The notes under the pieces: generated by a model | Database searches by the model: none | What the model saw: the letters and a program-made list of their open reading frames with translations, nothing else | What the model was told of the DNA's origin: nothing | Program-made: the position numbers and the translations under genes | Shown here: in pieces, positions 44,476 through 53,191 of the stretch | Layout: each line of letters starts with the position of its first letter | Position numbering within the stretch: position 1 is the stretch's first letter | DNA from: Pigmentiphaga kullae | Lineage (GTDB): Bacteria > Pseudomonadota > Gammaproteobacteria > Burkholderiales > Burkholderiaceae_B | NCBI RefSeq assembly: GCF_004216695.1 | Contig: NZ_SGXC01000003.1 | Location: 186,001 to 250,000 of the forward strand | Length of the DNA stretch: 64,000 nucleotides | Direction of reading: 5' to 3'

Positions 44476-45453
44476 TCATTCGTAGGACAGGGTGTCGAAC
44501 AGCGCCTGCAGGGCCGCCGGTGGCGTGCCGGCGCCCAGCGCCAGCATCAGCGCGATGCGGGCCTTGTACGGGTCCAGGCCGGCGGCCTGGGGGAAGCCGC
44601 CGGGGTCGGGGACCCCGACCCGGCCGGCCCCGGTGCGGCTGGCGCGCACGATCGCCAGGCCCCGGCCATGCGCCTCGCGCAGAAGCGGTTCGATGCGGCC
44701 GCTGACCGAGCCGTTGCCGTAGCCCGCCCAGACCAGCCCGCGCGCCCCGCCGCGCAGGGCCGCATCGACCATCGCGGCGGAAATGCCGGGATAGTCGAAC
44801 AGGATGTCCACCGGCGCGAGCGGCGTTTCCGGCGCGAAGCGGGGCGTGGTCCGGCGGGGAGGCGAGAGCCAGCCGGCGTAGCCGTCCTGGACGAAACCCA
44901 CGGGCCCGGCCTCGCCGCTGTCGAAGGCGTCCACGCGATGCGTGTGCGCCTTGCGCAGATGGCGGGCGTGATGGATCTGGCCGTTGAGGACGGCGATCAC
45001 TCCCTGCCGCGCCGCGTGTGGGCAGGCCGCCACCTGGACGGCCTGCAGCAGGTTCATGGGGCCGTCGGCGGATGTCGCGGTGGCCGGGCGCATGGCACCG
45101 GTGATGACCAGCGGCTTGGCCGGCGCCAGCGTCAGATGCAGGAACCACGCCGTTTCTTCCATGGTGTCGGTGCCGTGGGTCAGCACCACGCCATCGACCG
45201 CGGGATCCGTCAGCGCGAGCGCGGCTTCGCGTGCCAGCGCCTGCCAGAACCCGGGCAGGGCGTCCTTGCTGTCCAGCGAGAACAACTGGCGTGCATCGAC
45301 GCGCACGTCGTCCATCGGGGGAAGGGCGGCCAGCAGCGCATCGACCGGCAGGGCGCCGGCCTGGTAGCCGCTGGTGTCGCGCGGCGACGGCGCGGCGCCG
45401 GCGATGGTGCCGCCGGTGGCCAGGATGCGCACGGCGGGTATCCGGCGCGTCAT
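44476..45453 (-). CDS. L-asparaginase family amidohydrolase (cytoplasmic)
   Basis: This 325-residue asparaginase carries the catalytic Thr16 in ILATGGTIAG, the second motif LTHGTDTMEET with Thr95 and Asp96, and Lys113 before ITGAMRP. There is no signal peptide, so it is cytoplasmic, though the sequence resembles the periplasmic type II group in its motifs. It hydrolyses L-asparagine or a related amide to the acid and ammonia. It is divergent from a LysR gene across 65 bp, which probably controls it. Confidence 0.93.
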   Translation of the reverse strand: MTRRIPAVRILATGGTIAGAAPSPRDTSGYQAGALPVDALLAALPPMDDVRVDARQLFSLDSKDALPGFWQALAREAALALTDPAVDGVVLTHGTDTMEETAWFLHLTLAPAKPLVITGAMRPATATSADGPMNLLQAVQVAACPHAARQGVIAVLNGQIHHARHLRKAHTHRVDAFDSGEAGPVGFVQDGYAGWLSPPRRTTPRFAPETPLAPVDILFDYPGISAAMVDAALRGGARGLVWAGYGNGSVSGRIEPLLREAHGRGLAIVRASRTGAGRVGVPDPGGFPQAAGLDPYKARIALMLALGAGTPPAALQALFDTLSYE

Positions 45454-45518
45454 GCGGCCTCCGCGGGGTATGCTCGCGTGGGGGCGCGGCGCCGCGCCCG
45501 CCTGTCAGGACGATCCGT

Positions 45519-46532
45519 ATGCACGATGCGACACACCGCCTGCTGGCCGCGCTCAGGATGCGCCAGCTCGAACTCATCAGTACCCTGGCCGACGCCGGCA
45601 ACATGCGGGCGGCGGGCCAGCGGCTGCACCTGAGCACCGCGGCGGTCAGCAAGGGGCTGCGCGAGGTGGAGACGCTGTTCGGCACGGCCATCTTCCACCG
45701 CCTGCCGCGGGGCGTGGTCACGACCGCCGCCGGCGACCTGATCGTTCAGCGCGCGCGGGTGCTGCTGGGCGAGGTGGCCCAACTGGCGGACGAACTGGCC
45801 GCGCACGGCATGCCCGCCGACCAGGGGATACGGCTGGGCGCGCCGCCCTTCATCGCCTGGACGCTGGTGCCCCGGCTGCTGCGCGACCTGGCGGCTCGCG
45901 GCGGCCTGCCGCCCGTGCGCATCGTCGAGGGCCGCCTGGCCGACATGTGCCAGAAGCTGGAGGCCGGCGACCTGGACGTGCTGGTCACGATGAACACGCC
46001 GTCCGAGCTTGGCGGGCTGAGGCCCGACGGCTTCGTGATCGAACAGATAGGGACCGAGGAATGGACGGTGGTGTGCGCGCCGGCGCATCCGCTGGCCGCG
46101 GACCGCCGCCGGCGCCACGCGTGGCGGTCGCTGCGCGACGAGGCCTGGATACTGCCGCCGCGGCCGACCAATGCCCGCATGATGGTGGAGCAGGTCATGC
46201 TGCAGCACGGCCTGGCGCCCATCGCGCCCCGCATCGAATCGACCAACGCCATCACCAACCTGCAGCTGGCCGAACAGTCGCTGGGCGTGACGCTGGCGGC
46301 GCGCTGCGTGATCGAGGACCGCCTGCGGCGCGGGACCCTGGTGGAGATCGACATGGAGGACCTGCCCGCGCCGGTCCCCATCGCGATGGTCTATCGCTTC
46401 AGCGGCGCTCATCGCGGCGGCGTGGCTGCGCTGCGCGAGGCGGCGCAGCGGCTGCGCAGCGCAGCCACGCCGCCCGAAGCCAGTCCCAGTTCGTCCACCA
46501 GGAAGTTCTCGGCGCGGAAGTCGCGCGCGTAG
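45519..46532 (+). CDS. LysR family transcriptional regulator
   Basis: This 337-residue regulator begins MHDATHRLLAALRMRQLELI, with AAGQRLHLSTAAVSKGL as helix-turn-helix and an effector domain from about residue 95. TCAGGA before the ATG supports the start; the frame is open further upstream, but that part opposes the asparaginase gene. The last 25 residues are low-complexity (SPSSSTRKFSARKSRA) and lie inside the 124-bp overlap with the convergent opine-type dehydrogenase gene. It may regulate the divergent asparaginase, or the dehydrogenase, or both. Confidence 0.92.
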   Translation: MHDATHRLLAALRMRQLELISTLADAGNMRAAGQRLHLSTAAVSKGLREVETLFGTAIFHRLPRGVVTTAAGDLIVQRARVLLGEVAQLADELAAHGMPADQGIRLGAPPFIAWTLVPRLLRDLAARGGLPPVRIVEGRLADMCQKLEAGDLDVLVTMNTPSELGGLRPDGFVIEQIGTEEWTVVCAPAHPLAADRRRRHAWRSLRDEAWILPPRPTNARMMVEQVMLQHGLAPIAPRIESTNAITNLQLAEQSLGVTLAARCVIEDRLRRGTLVEIDMEDLPAPVPIAMVYRFSGAHRGGVAALREAAQRLRSAATPPEASPSSSTRKFSARKSRA

Positions 46533-47515
46533 GCGGCTTCCAGGAGGTCGATGCAGGCTGACAGCAGCGGCGATTCCACTCCCGCCGCCCGGGCCAGCGC
46601 TTCCTGGAACACCAGGCCGAAGGGCGCGTCCTCCAGCACGTAGCGGTGGTCCAGGCGGGCGGGGCCCGAGGGGCCCATGCCGCGCGCCTGGATGGCGGCG
46701 GCCATTTCGTGCAGCGGCCCGGCCTCGATGTGGTAGGAGCGGCTGTAGTGCTCGGCCAGCGTGGGCAGGGCAAAGCCCAGCGCCGCGGCGGTGGCCAGGC
46801 GTTCCCGGTCCAGGCCCGCGGCCAGGCGGCCGACCACCGGCGTGAAGCAGCCGAACAGCGGCCAGTCCTCGCCCCGGTCCATGCGGGTCAGGTTGGGGAT
46901 CACCTCGGCGGCGTGGGCGATGGGATTGATGTTGGCCAGCGTCGGCGCCAGCAGGTCGCCGGCGTCGACGAAGCGCTCGCCCAGCAGGGTGGCGCACAGC
47001 GCCAGGATGCGGTCGCCCGCGCCGGTCGAGGCCATGTCGATGCGATGGCGCAGCGGATTCGCGTGCAGCCGGCCGTCGGGCAGGAAGTGCGCGGTCGTGG
47101 GTGTCGTGGCCCAGCCCGCGGCATGCAGCTCGCAGCCGCGCCGCGCCGCGCGCTCGCGCAGCCAGAGCGGCGCCAGGCTGAGCGCGCCGCTGACGATGAC
47201 GGTCTGGCCGTCGCGCCACAGCGGCGCCAGCCGTCCCAGCACGTCGGCATAGGCGTTGCCCGGCAGGCAGACGATGACGGTGTCGAATCCGGCCAGACGC
47301 TCCGGCGCGGCCAGCAGTTCGATCTCCACGTCGCCGTCCAGGGCGCCGGCGCAGGCGATGCGCGCCATGCCGCCGTGGCGCTGGAGCCGGGCGGCGGTGG
47401 GAGACCACAGGAAGGGACGGTGTCCGTGACGAAGCAGATAGGCCGCGGTGGCGCAGCCGATGGGCCCGGCGCCGACGACTGCGACGTCGAGCGCGGGTTG
47501 GGAATGCGATGCCAT
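46409..47515 (-). CDS. Opine/octopine-type NAD(P) dehydrogenase
   Basis: This 368-residue dehydrogenase has an N-terminal Rossmann fold (VVGAGPIG) and a C-terminal all-helical domain with NPIAHAAE, whose His201 matches the catalytic His of octopine/nopaline dehydrogenases. Family members reversibly condense an amino acid with a keto acid. Here it is joined to a Bug gene one base upstream, so degradation of an opine-like imported compound is plausible, as in bacteria living with plants; that role is inference. The 3' end overlaps the convergent LysR gene by 124 bp. Confidence 0.85.
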   Translation of the reverse strand: MASHSQPALDVAVVGAGPIGCATAAYLLRHGHRPFLWSPTAARLQRHGGMARIACAGALDGDVEIELLAAPERLAGFDTVIVCLPGNAYADVLGRLAPLWRDGQTVIVSGALSLAPLWLRERAARRGCELHAAGWATTPTTAHFLPDGRLHANPLRHRIDMASTGAGDRILALCATLLGERFVDAGDLLAPTLANINPIAHAAEVIPNLTRMDRGEDWPLFGCFTPVVGRLAAGLDRERLATAAALGFALPTLAEHYSRSYHIEAGPLHEMAAAIQARGMGPSGPARLDHRYVLEDAPFGLVFQEALARAAGVESPLLSACIDLLEAAYARDFRAENFLVDELGLASGGVAALRSRCAASRSAATPPR

Positions 47516-47516
47516 C

Positions 47517-48494
47517 CTAGTCCAGGGAAATGTGGCGTTCGCGGATGATGCGGGCCCACTTGGCGCTTTCCGCGGCCGCAGCGCGGCGCAGTTCGTCGGG
47601 CGAGCTGTCGACGATTTCCACGCCCTGGCGGCGCAGCTTGTCGCGCAGGTCGTTGCCGGACAGGACCTTGTGCACGGCCTGGTGCAGGCGGTCGATGATC
47701 GGGCGCGGCGTACCGGCCGGCGCGAACAGCGCGAAGTTGGTGGTCGACTCGAAGCTGGGCACGCCGGATTCGCCGACGGTGGGAACGTCCGGCAGCAGCG
47801 GCGAGCGGGAGGTGCCCGTCACGGCGATGGCCTTCAGGCGGCCGGCGGCGGCGAAGGGCAGGGCCACGCCCAGGTCCAGGAAGGCCGCGTCGACTTCTCC
47901 CGCGGCCACCGCGTTGTTGGCCGGGCCGCCGCCCTTGTAGGGCACGTGCGTCATGGAAATGCCGGTCAGGCTCATGAACAGTTCGGCCGCCAGATGGCTG
48001 GTCGAGCCGTTGCCGCCCGAGGCGACGTTCAGGCGGCCGGGCTGCTTGCGGGCCAGCGCCAGCAGGTCCTTCACGCCGGTGGCTTCCAGCGTGGGGCGCA
48101 CCGCCAGGATGAGCGGGCTCGAGGCCAGCAGCGAGACCGGGGCGAGGTCGCGCTCGTGCCGGTAGGACAGCGACTTGTACAGGTGCTCGGCGATGGCGTA
48201 GGTGCTGTTGGTGGCCAGGATCAGCGTGTAGCCGTCGGCCGGGGCGGCCGCCACCTGGGCGTGGCCGATGGTGCCGTTGGCGCCGGGGCGGTTGTCCACC
48301 ACCACCTGCTGGCCGAGCTGCTGGCTCAGTTCCGTGGAAACCATGCGGGCCAGCAGGTCGGTGGCGCCGCCGGGCGACCACCCGACCACCATCTTGACGG
48401 GACGGGAGGGATAAGCGCCGGATTGCGCGTGGGCGGCCGGGACAAAGGCGACGGCCAGCGCGGTCCATAGGCTTATGGCGGGTAAGGTTTTCAT
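47517..48494 (-). CDS. Bug-family periplasmic solute-binding protein (opine dehydrogenase module)
   Basis: This 325-residue TctC-type receptor has a signal peptide ending [10 protein letters not shown], then [44 protein letters not shown] and [13 protein letters not shown]. The usual VPF at the start of the mature domain is VGW here. I choose ATG 48494; the open frame runs to 48719 without support. It ends one base before the opine-type dehydrogenase gene. The ligand may be the dehydrogenase substrate. Confidence 0.94.
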   Translation of the reverse strand: MKTLPAISLWTALAVAFVPAAHAQSGAYPSRPVKMVVGWSPGGATDLLARMVSTELSQQLGQQVVVDNRPGANGTIGHAQVAAAPADGYTLILATNSTYAIAEHLYKSLSYRHERDLAPVSLLASSPLILAVRPTLEATGVKDLLALARKQPGRLNVASGGNGSTSHLAAELFMSLTGISMTHVPYKGGGPANNAVAAGEVDAAFLDLGVALPFAAAGRLKAIAVTGTSRSPLLPDVPTVGESGVPSFESTTNFALFAPAGTPRPIIDRLHQAVHKVLSGNDLRDKLRRQGVEIVDSSPDELRRAAAAESAKWARIIRERHISLD

Positions 48495-48645
48495 CGAAGG
48501 GAGTCCGGGGTGAAGGGTACGATGAGTGTATTGAGCGCCTTCCCGCCTGACGAGCGACGTCTTTTCAAGCCTCGTCAACCCAGGGTTAACGCAGCGTGGC
48601 CATCGCCCGCTTCCCCGGTGGGCGCAACCCTTGCACGAGAGCAGA

Positions 48646-49656
48646 ATGACCGCACTGTCCGTATTGGATCTGTCACCCATCTGCGCCGGCGGCACCGCCG
48701 CCGACGCCTTTCGCAACACCCTCGACCTGGCGCAGCACGCCGAGCGCTGGGGCTATCGCCGCTACTGGCTGGCCGAGCACCACAACATGCCGGGCATCGC
48801 CAGCGCCGCCACGGCCCTCGTGATTGCCCACGTGGCCGCCGGCACGACGCACATGCGGGTGGGCGCTGGCGGCGTCATGCTGCCCAACCACGCGCCGCTG
48901 GTCATCGCCGAACAGTTCGGCACGCTGGCTTCGCTGTATCCGGGCCGCATCGACCTCGGCCTGGGCCGCGCGCCCGGTTCGGACCAGGCCACCGCCCGCG
49001 CGCTGCGCCGGGGGCAGGGCGATACCGCCGACCGCTTCCCCCAGGACGTGGCCGAACTGCAGCACTATTTCCAGGCGCCCAGCCCGGGGCAGCCGGTGCA
49101 GGCCGTGCCGGGAGGCGGACTGGACGTGCCGCTGTGGCTGTTGGGGTCCAGCCTGTTCAGCGCGCAGCTGGCGGCGCAGATGGGGCTGCCCTTCGCCTTC
49201 GCCTCGCACTTCGCCCCGGGCTACCTGACGGCGGCGCTGGACCTGTATCGCACGCGCTTCCAGCCCTCCGCGGCCTTGCGGCGGCCCTATGTCATGCTGG
49301 GCATCAACGTGTTCGCCGCCGACACCCGGGACGAGGCGCGCCGCCTGTTCACCTCGCTGCAACTGCAATTCGTCAACCTGATCCGGGGCACGCCCGGCAA
49401 GCTCAATGCGCCGGTCGACAACATCGAGGAAATCTGGAGCGGTCCCGAGAAGGCGCACATCGAGCGTTCGCTGTCCTGCGCGGTGGTGGGCACGCCGGAA
49501 GACGTTGAGACCGGGCTGGACGAATTCGCGCGCCGCCACGGGGCCGACGAGCTGATGGTGACCGCGCAGGTCTACGACCACGCCGCGCGCCTGCGTTCGT
49601 TCGAGATCACCGCCGCCGCCGGCGCGCGGCTGGGGTGGCTGGAAAACGCGGCGTGA
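48646..49656 (+). CDS. Luciferase-like (LLM class) flavin-dependent monooxygenase
   Basis: This 336-residue TIM-barrel flavoprotein has [12 protein letters not shown] near residue 45 and the [13 protein letters not shown] region of the LLM group. This LuxA-like subfamily is common in proteobacteria and uses reduced FMN from a separate reductase. The start at 48646 has GAGA before it; an ATG at 48631 adds five residues. It stands alone, divergent from the Bug gene, and converges on a DOPA-dioxygenase-like gene. The substrate is unknown. Confidence 0.92.
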   Translation: MTALSVLDLSPICAGGTAADAFRNTLDLAQHAERWGYRRYWLAEHHNMPGIASAATALVIAHVAAGTTHMRVGAGGVMLPNHAPLVIAEQFGTLASLYPGRIDLGLGRAPGSDQATARALRRGQGDTADRFPQDVAELQHYFQAPSPGQPVQAVPGGGLDVPLWLLGSSLFSAQLAAQMGLPFAFASHFAPGYLTAALDLYRTRFQPSAALRRPYVMLGINVFAADTRDEARRLFTSLQLQFVNLIRGTPGKLNAPVDNIEEIWSGPEKAHIERSLSCAVVGTPEDVETGLDEFARRHGADELMVTAQVYDHAARLRSFEITAAAGARLGWLENAA

Positions 49657-49662
49657 GGGAGC

Positions 49663-50028
49663 TCACTCGTCCCGTTCGGGTAGACGCTCGGCCTTCAGCG
49701 GCAGCGCCTTGCCCAGCCAGAACCCGTGGACCAGGTGATCGCGGCGGGGAAGGCCGGTGTCGGGATGCACCAGCACGTCCAGGCCGCGCCGGTTCAGCAT
49801 GAGCCAGGGCACGAGCGTGGCGAAGACGCCGGGGTCGAACAGCAACTGATACATCGCCTGCGTATGCGGGCCGACGGGCACGTCGTGCCAGCGGCCGGCG
49901 CGCAGGGGAAAGCGCGCGACGGCTTCCTCGCGCACGATAGCGGCCACGTCGCGGGTGGCGGCGGGGTCGTAGTAGACATGGGCATGGAATGCGCGAATGA
50001 TGCCGGTGTCGTAGGAGTCTGCCTGCAT
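49663..50028 (-). CDS. DOPA 4,5-dioxygenase family protein
   Basis: This 121-residue single-domain protein has the family pattern: AFHAHVYYD near the N-terminus, GPHTQAMYQLLF in the middle and LDVLVHPDTG...DH near the end, which supply His ligands for a non-haem iron. Fungal and plant homologues cleave the aromatic ring of DOPA; the bacterial ones are little known. It starts 101 bp from the divergent SDR gene and may share control with it. It ends six bases after the LLM gene. Confidence 0.88.
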   Translation of the reverse strand: MQADSYDTGIIRAFHAHVYYDPAATRDVAAIVREEAVARFPLRAGRWHDVPVGPHTQAMYQLLFDPGVFATLVPWLMLNRRGLDVLVHPDTGLPRRDHLVHGFWLGKALPLKAERLPERDE

Positions 50029-50129
50029 GGCTTCTGGCCTGGATGGCGGTGCGGACCGCGGTGGTGAACGAAAGAAGAAGGCGCGGCGCGGGCTGCGCCC
50101 TGTATGGATTCTATGTGACGGAGCGACAA

Positions 50130-50903
50130 GTGGATCTGGGATTGAAAGGAAAAGTGGCGGTGGTGACGGGCGCGACGGCCGGCATAGGCCTGGCGGCCGC
50201 GCTGAAGTTCGTGGAAGAGGGCGCCCGGGTGGCGATCTGCGCGCGCAGCGCCGACAAGCTCGCGGCCACCGTGGAGCTGTTGCGCGCCAAGGGCGGCGAT
50301 GTCTTCGGGCTGGCGACGGACATCTCCAGGCCCGAGGAAATCGAACGGTTTTTCACGGCCGTCGCGGGCCACTTCGGCCGCATCGACATCCTGGTCAACA
50401 ATGCCGGCACCTCGATGCGCGGCCCGTTCCTGAAGGTCAGCGACGCCGACTGGGATGCCGATCTCGAATTGAAGCTGTACGGGGCTATCCGCTGTTCGCG
50501 CCTGGCCGTCCAACACATGAAGAAACAAGGGGGCGGCCGTATCGTCAATATCTCCACCATAGGCGGCAAGCAGCCCGCCGCCACGTCCATGCCCACCTCG
50601 GTGTCGCGCGCGGCGGGGCTGGCCCTGACCAAGGCGTTGTCGCGCGAATTCGCGGCCGACAACATCCTGGTGAATGCCGTCTGCATCGGCAAGATCAAGG
50701 CCGGGCAGCACGAGCGGGCCGCCGCCACCAAGGGCCGCGACGCCGACGACCTGTACCGCGAATTCGCGCAGGACATCCCCCTGGGCCGGGTGGGCGAGGC
50801 CGAGGAAGCCGCCAACGTCATCGTTTTCCTGGCGTCCGGAGCGGCCAGCTACGTGACCGGTTCCAGCGTCAACCTGGACGGCGGCGCTTCGTCCGTGATG
50901 TGA
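50130..50903 (+). CDS. SDR-family oxidoreductase with replaced catalytic Tyr and Lys
   Basis: This 257-residue classical-length SDR has the cofactor motif TGATAGIG (13-20), NNAGT at 90 and Ser142 in NISTIGG. The YxxxK motif is absent: the aligned segment is MPTSVSRAAG, giving Thr156 and Arg160. The domain end with VTGSSVNLDGG is normal. So the protein probably binds NAD(P) but may not do standard carbonyl reduction. The start is the GTG at 50130, with GGAG at 50120; the upstream part of the frame is not conserved. Divergent from the DOPA-dioxygenase-like gene. Confidence 0.9.
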   Translation: MDLGLKGKVAVVTGATAGIGLAAALKFVEEGARVAICARSADKLAATVELLRAKGGDVFGLATDISRPEEIERFFTAVAGHFGRIDILVNNAGTSMRGPFLKVSDADWDADLELKLYGAIRCSRLAVQHMKKQGGGRIVNISTIGGKQPAATSMPTSVSRAAGLALTKALSREFAADNILVNAVCIGKIKAGQHERAAATKGRDADDLYREFAQDIPLGRVGEAEEAANVIVFLASGAASYVTGSSVNLDGGASSVM

Positions 50904-50934
50904 CGACGACACGGGTTCCGGCCCGTGGCGGGAC

Positions 50935-50963
50935 TTGCAATTCCCGTCCCGCGTCTATATAGT
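50935..50963 (+). promoter_or_regulatory. Sigma-70 promoter of the MarR/efflux operon
   Basis: TTGCAA (50935-50940) and TATAGT (50958-50963) are 17 bp apart. The -10 box overlaps the first bases of the palindromic operator at 50961, giving a typical repressor arrangement. Confidence 0.7.
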
Positions 50964-50981
50964 TAGTTCATCTAACTAACT
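50961..50981. promoter_or_regulatory. Perfect palindromic MarR-type operator
   Basis: AGTTAGTT and AACTAACT form perfect 8-bp arms around CATCT, overlapping the -10 box and start region of the MarR gene. MarR repressors bind such 16-22 bp palindromes, so this is the likely autoregulatory site controlling the efflux operon. Confidence 0.8.
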
Positions 50982-51019
50982 TATTGGGCGCGGCGCCCGC
51001 GCGCGTGCCCGCCAGGACC

Positions 51020-51457
51020 ATGCTGGACCTCACCGGTAACGAATCGATCGACCTGGCCGCCCAATTGCGGCCGGCCATCCTTCGGCTGAACAGGCTGCTG
51101 CGGCGCGAGACACAGGCCTTCGGCGTTTCGCCGCTCATGGTCATGCTGCTGTCGACCATCGACAAGGAACCCGGTATCGGCGTCAACGATCTCGCCAATC
51201 GCGAGAACATGCGCGCCGCCAGCATGAGCAGCCACGTCAAGCAGCTCGAGGCCGCCGGCTACATCCAGCGCGACCAGACCCTGCATACGGACAAGCGCCG
51301 CGTCGGACTGGCCGTGACCCCGGAGGGGCGCAGGCTGGTGGCCGAGGTGCGCAAGCGCCGCACCGACTGGCTGGCGGGGCGCATCGCCAAGCTCGACCCG
51401 GACGACCGCGAGGCGCTTGGCCGCGCGGCCCGGGCCCTGCAGCATCTCGGGGAGTGA
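51020..51457 (+). CDS. MarR family transcriptional repressor
   Basis: This 145-residue winged-helix regulator has the GIGVNDLANRENMRAASMSSHV helix-turn-helix and the DKRRVGLAVTPEGRR wing. ATG 51020 with AGGA before it is preferred over a TTG at 50984. The stop overlaps the first bases around the MFS gene start, so the two are one operon. It should repress itself and the efflux pump by binding the palindrome at 50961 until a phenolic or other lipophilic ligand releases it. Confidence 0.94.
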   Translation: MLDLTGNESIDLAAQLRPAILRLNRLLRRETQAFGVSPLMVMLLSTIDKEPGIGVNDLANRENMRAASMSSHVKQLEAAGYIQRDQTLHTDKRRVGLAVTPEGRRLVAEVRKRRTDWLAGRIAKLDPDDREALGRAARALQHLGE

Positions 51458-51462
51458 AAGCC

Positions 51463-52896
51463 ATGGCCTTGTCCACCAACGATCACTCCCCGTTCATGAC
51501 CCGCGTCACGCAGCGGCTCGGCCCCATGGTCGTGCCGCTCATCGTCGGCTGCGCGCTGTTCATGCAGATGCTGGATTCCACCGTCATCGCCACGGCCCTG
51601 CCGGCGATGGCGCATTCCTTCGGCGAGGATCCGGTCCGGCTCAACGTCGCGATTACCGCCTACCTGCTCAGCGCCGCCGTGTTCGTGCCCATCTGCGGCT
51701 GGGCCGCCGATCGGTTCGGCGCGCGCCAGGTATTCGCCTCGGCCATCGTGCTGTTCACCATCAGTTCCACGCTGTGCGGGCTGTCGCAGACCCTGGGCCA
51801 GATGGTGGCCGGACGGATGCTGCAAGGGTTCGCGGGCGCGATGATGGTCCCGGTGGGGCGCATCGTGCTGCTGCGCACGGTGTCCAAGTCGGAGCTGGTG
51901 CGCGCCATGTCCTTCCTCAGCATGCCGGCCTTGCTGGGGCCCATCTTCGGGCCCGCCGTGGGGGGCTTCCTGGTCGAGTACGGCTCGTGGCGCTGGATCT
52001 TCTTCATGAACCTGCCCATCGGCGTGCTGGGCGTGATCCTGGCGCTGCGCTACATCCACGATACCGAGGCGGGCCAGCCGCAGCCGCTGGACATCATCGG
52101 CTTCCTGCTGACCGCCGTCTGCCTGGGCACGCTGGTGTTCTGCTTCGAGGCCGTGGGCCACGGCGTGCTGTCCACGCCCATGGTGCTGGGGCTGCTGGTC
52201 TTGGGCGGCGTATGCGGACTGCTGTACGTCAAGCACGCGGAGCGTTCGCCGCACCCCATCCTGGATTTCCGCCTGCTGAAGATCCCTACCTTCTCCATCG
52301 CGCTGCTGGGCGGGAACCTCTGCCGGCTCGCGGTCGGCGCCGTACCCTTCCTGCTGGCCATGCAGTTGCAGGTGGCGTTCGGCATGGGCCCCTTCGCTGC
52401 GGGGATGCTGACCTTCGCCGGCGCGCTGGGCGCGCTGATCATGAAGATGAGCGCCAGCCCCATCATCAAGCGCTTCGGCTTCCGCCGCACCCTCGTGGTC
52501 AACGCCTTCCTGACCGGGGCGTCCATCATCGGCTGCGTGCTGTTCACCCCGGTCACGCCGCATGCCGTCATCATCATCGTGCTGCTGCTGGGCGGGTTCT
52601 TCCGGTCGCTGCAACTGACCGGCGTCAACTCGCTGGCCTATGCCGACATCGGCCCCGAGCAGATGGGGCGGGCCACGGGCATGGCCAGCGCGGTCCAGCA
52701 ACTGGCCATCAGCCTGGGCGTGGCCGTGGCCGCTTTCGCGCTGAAGGTCAGCATGGCCACGCGCGGCGCCACCACGCTCGACGCCTACGACGTGATTCCC
52801 GGCTTCCTCGTCATCGGCATCACGATGATGATGTCCGTGATCTTCTTCAGCCGTCTTTCCGCCAACGCCGGTTCCGCCGTCAGCGGAAAAAAATAG
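51463..52896 (+). CDS. DHA2-family drug efflux MFS transporter (EmrB/QacA-like)
   Basis: This 477-residue transporter has about 14 membrane helices. It has the DHA2 opening MLDSTVIATALPAM, the loop DRFGARQVF after helix 2, and GPIFGPAVGGFLVEYGSWRWIF. It should export drugs or toxic organics with proton exchange; no separate membrane-fusion partner is adjacent. ATG 51463 is preferred; a GTG at 51454 overlapping the MarR stop is possible. Co-transcribed with marR-type gene. A large palindrome follows its stop. Confidence 0.94.
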   Translation: MALSTNDHSPFMTRVTQRLGPMVVPLIVGCALFMQMLDSTVIATALPAMAHSFGEDPVRLNVAITAYLLSAAVFVPICGWAADRFGARQVFASAIVLFTISSTLCGLSQTLGQMVAGRMLQGFAGAMMVPVGRIVLLRTVSKSELVRAMSFLSMPALLGPIFGPAVGGFLVEYGSWRWIFFMNLPIGVLGVILALRYIHDTEAGQPQPLDIIGFLLTAVCLGTLVFCFEAVGHGVLSTPMVLGLLVLGGVCGLLYVKHAERSPHPILDFRLLKIPTFSIALLGGNLCRLAVGAVPFLLAMQLQVAFGMGPFAAGMLTFAGALGALIMKMSASPIIKRFGFRRTLVVNAFLTGASIIGCVLFTPVTPHAVIIIVLLLGGFFRSLQLTGVNSLAYADIGPEQMGRATGMASAVQQLAISLGVAVAAFALKVSMATRGATTLDAYDVIPGFLVIGITMMMSVIFFSRLSANAGSAVSGKK

Positions 52897-52900
52897 CTCC

Positions 52901-53180
52901 CCCCCCTACGCGCTGACGCGCGCCCCCCAGGGGGCGAAACCGGCGGACTGGCGGAGCCAGATCCGCGGTTTCCTGGGTCTAGAGAAAGTGTCTTGGACTG
53001 AAGCACGGTTGCTATCGCTGGCAACCAGCGATAGTACCGGTGCCGCAACCCAAGAAACGGGTACTAGACCCAGGATGCGGTGGATCCGGCTCCGCCGGTC
53101 CACCCGCATCGCCCCCTTGAGGGGGCCCGCGGAAGCGGGTAGGGGGTGGGCTTTCCTTGCGCGCGAAGCGCGTAGGGGGG
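52901..53180. repeat. 280-bp nested imperfect palindrome between convergent genes
   Basis: The whole 295-bp gap between the efflux gene and fumC is one dyad structure. Outer arms CCCCCCTACGCGC (52901-52913) and its complement (53168-53180) are perfect. Inside, GGCGGAGCCAGATCC pairs at 14 of 15 with 53086-53100 or so; CCTGGGTCTAG (52972-52982) pairs perfectly with 53064-53074; and the core CTATCGCTGG (53012-53021) pairs perfectly with 53025-53034. The inner two pairs share the axis 53023. It could be a dispersed extragenic palindrome or MITE-like element, and would act as a bidirectional terminator. Confidence 0.75.
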
Positions 53181-53191
53181 CTTCCCCCCCC

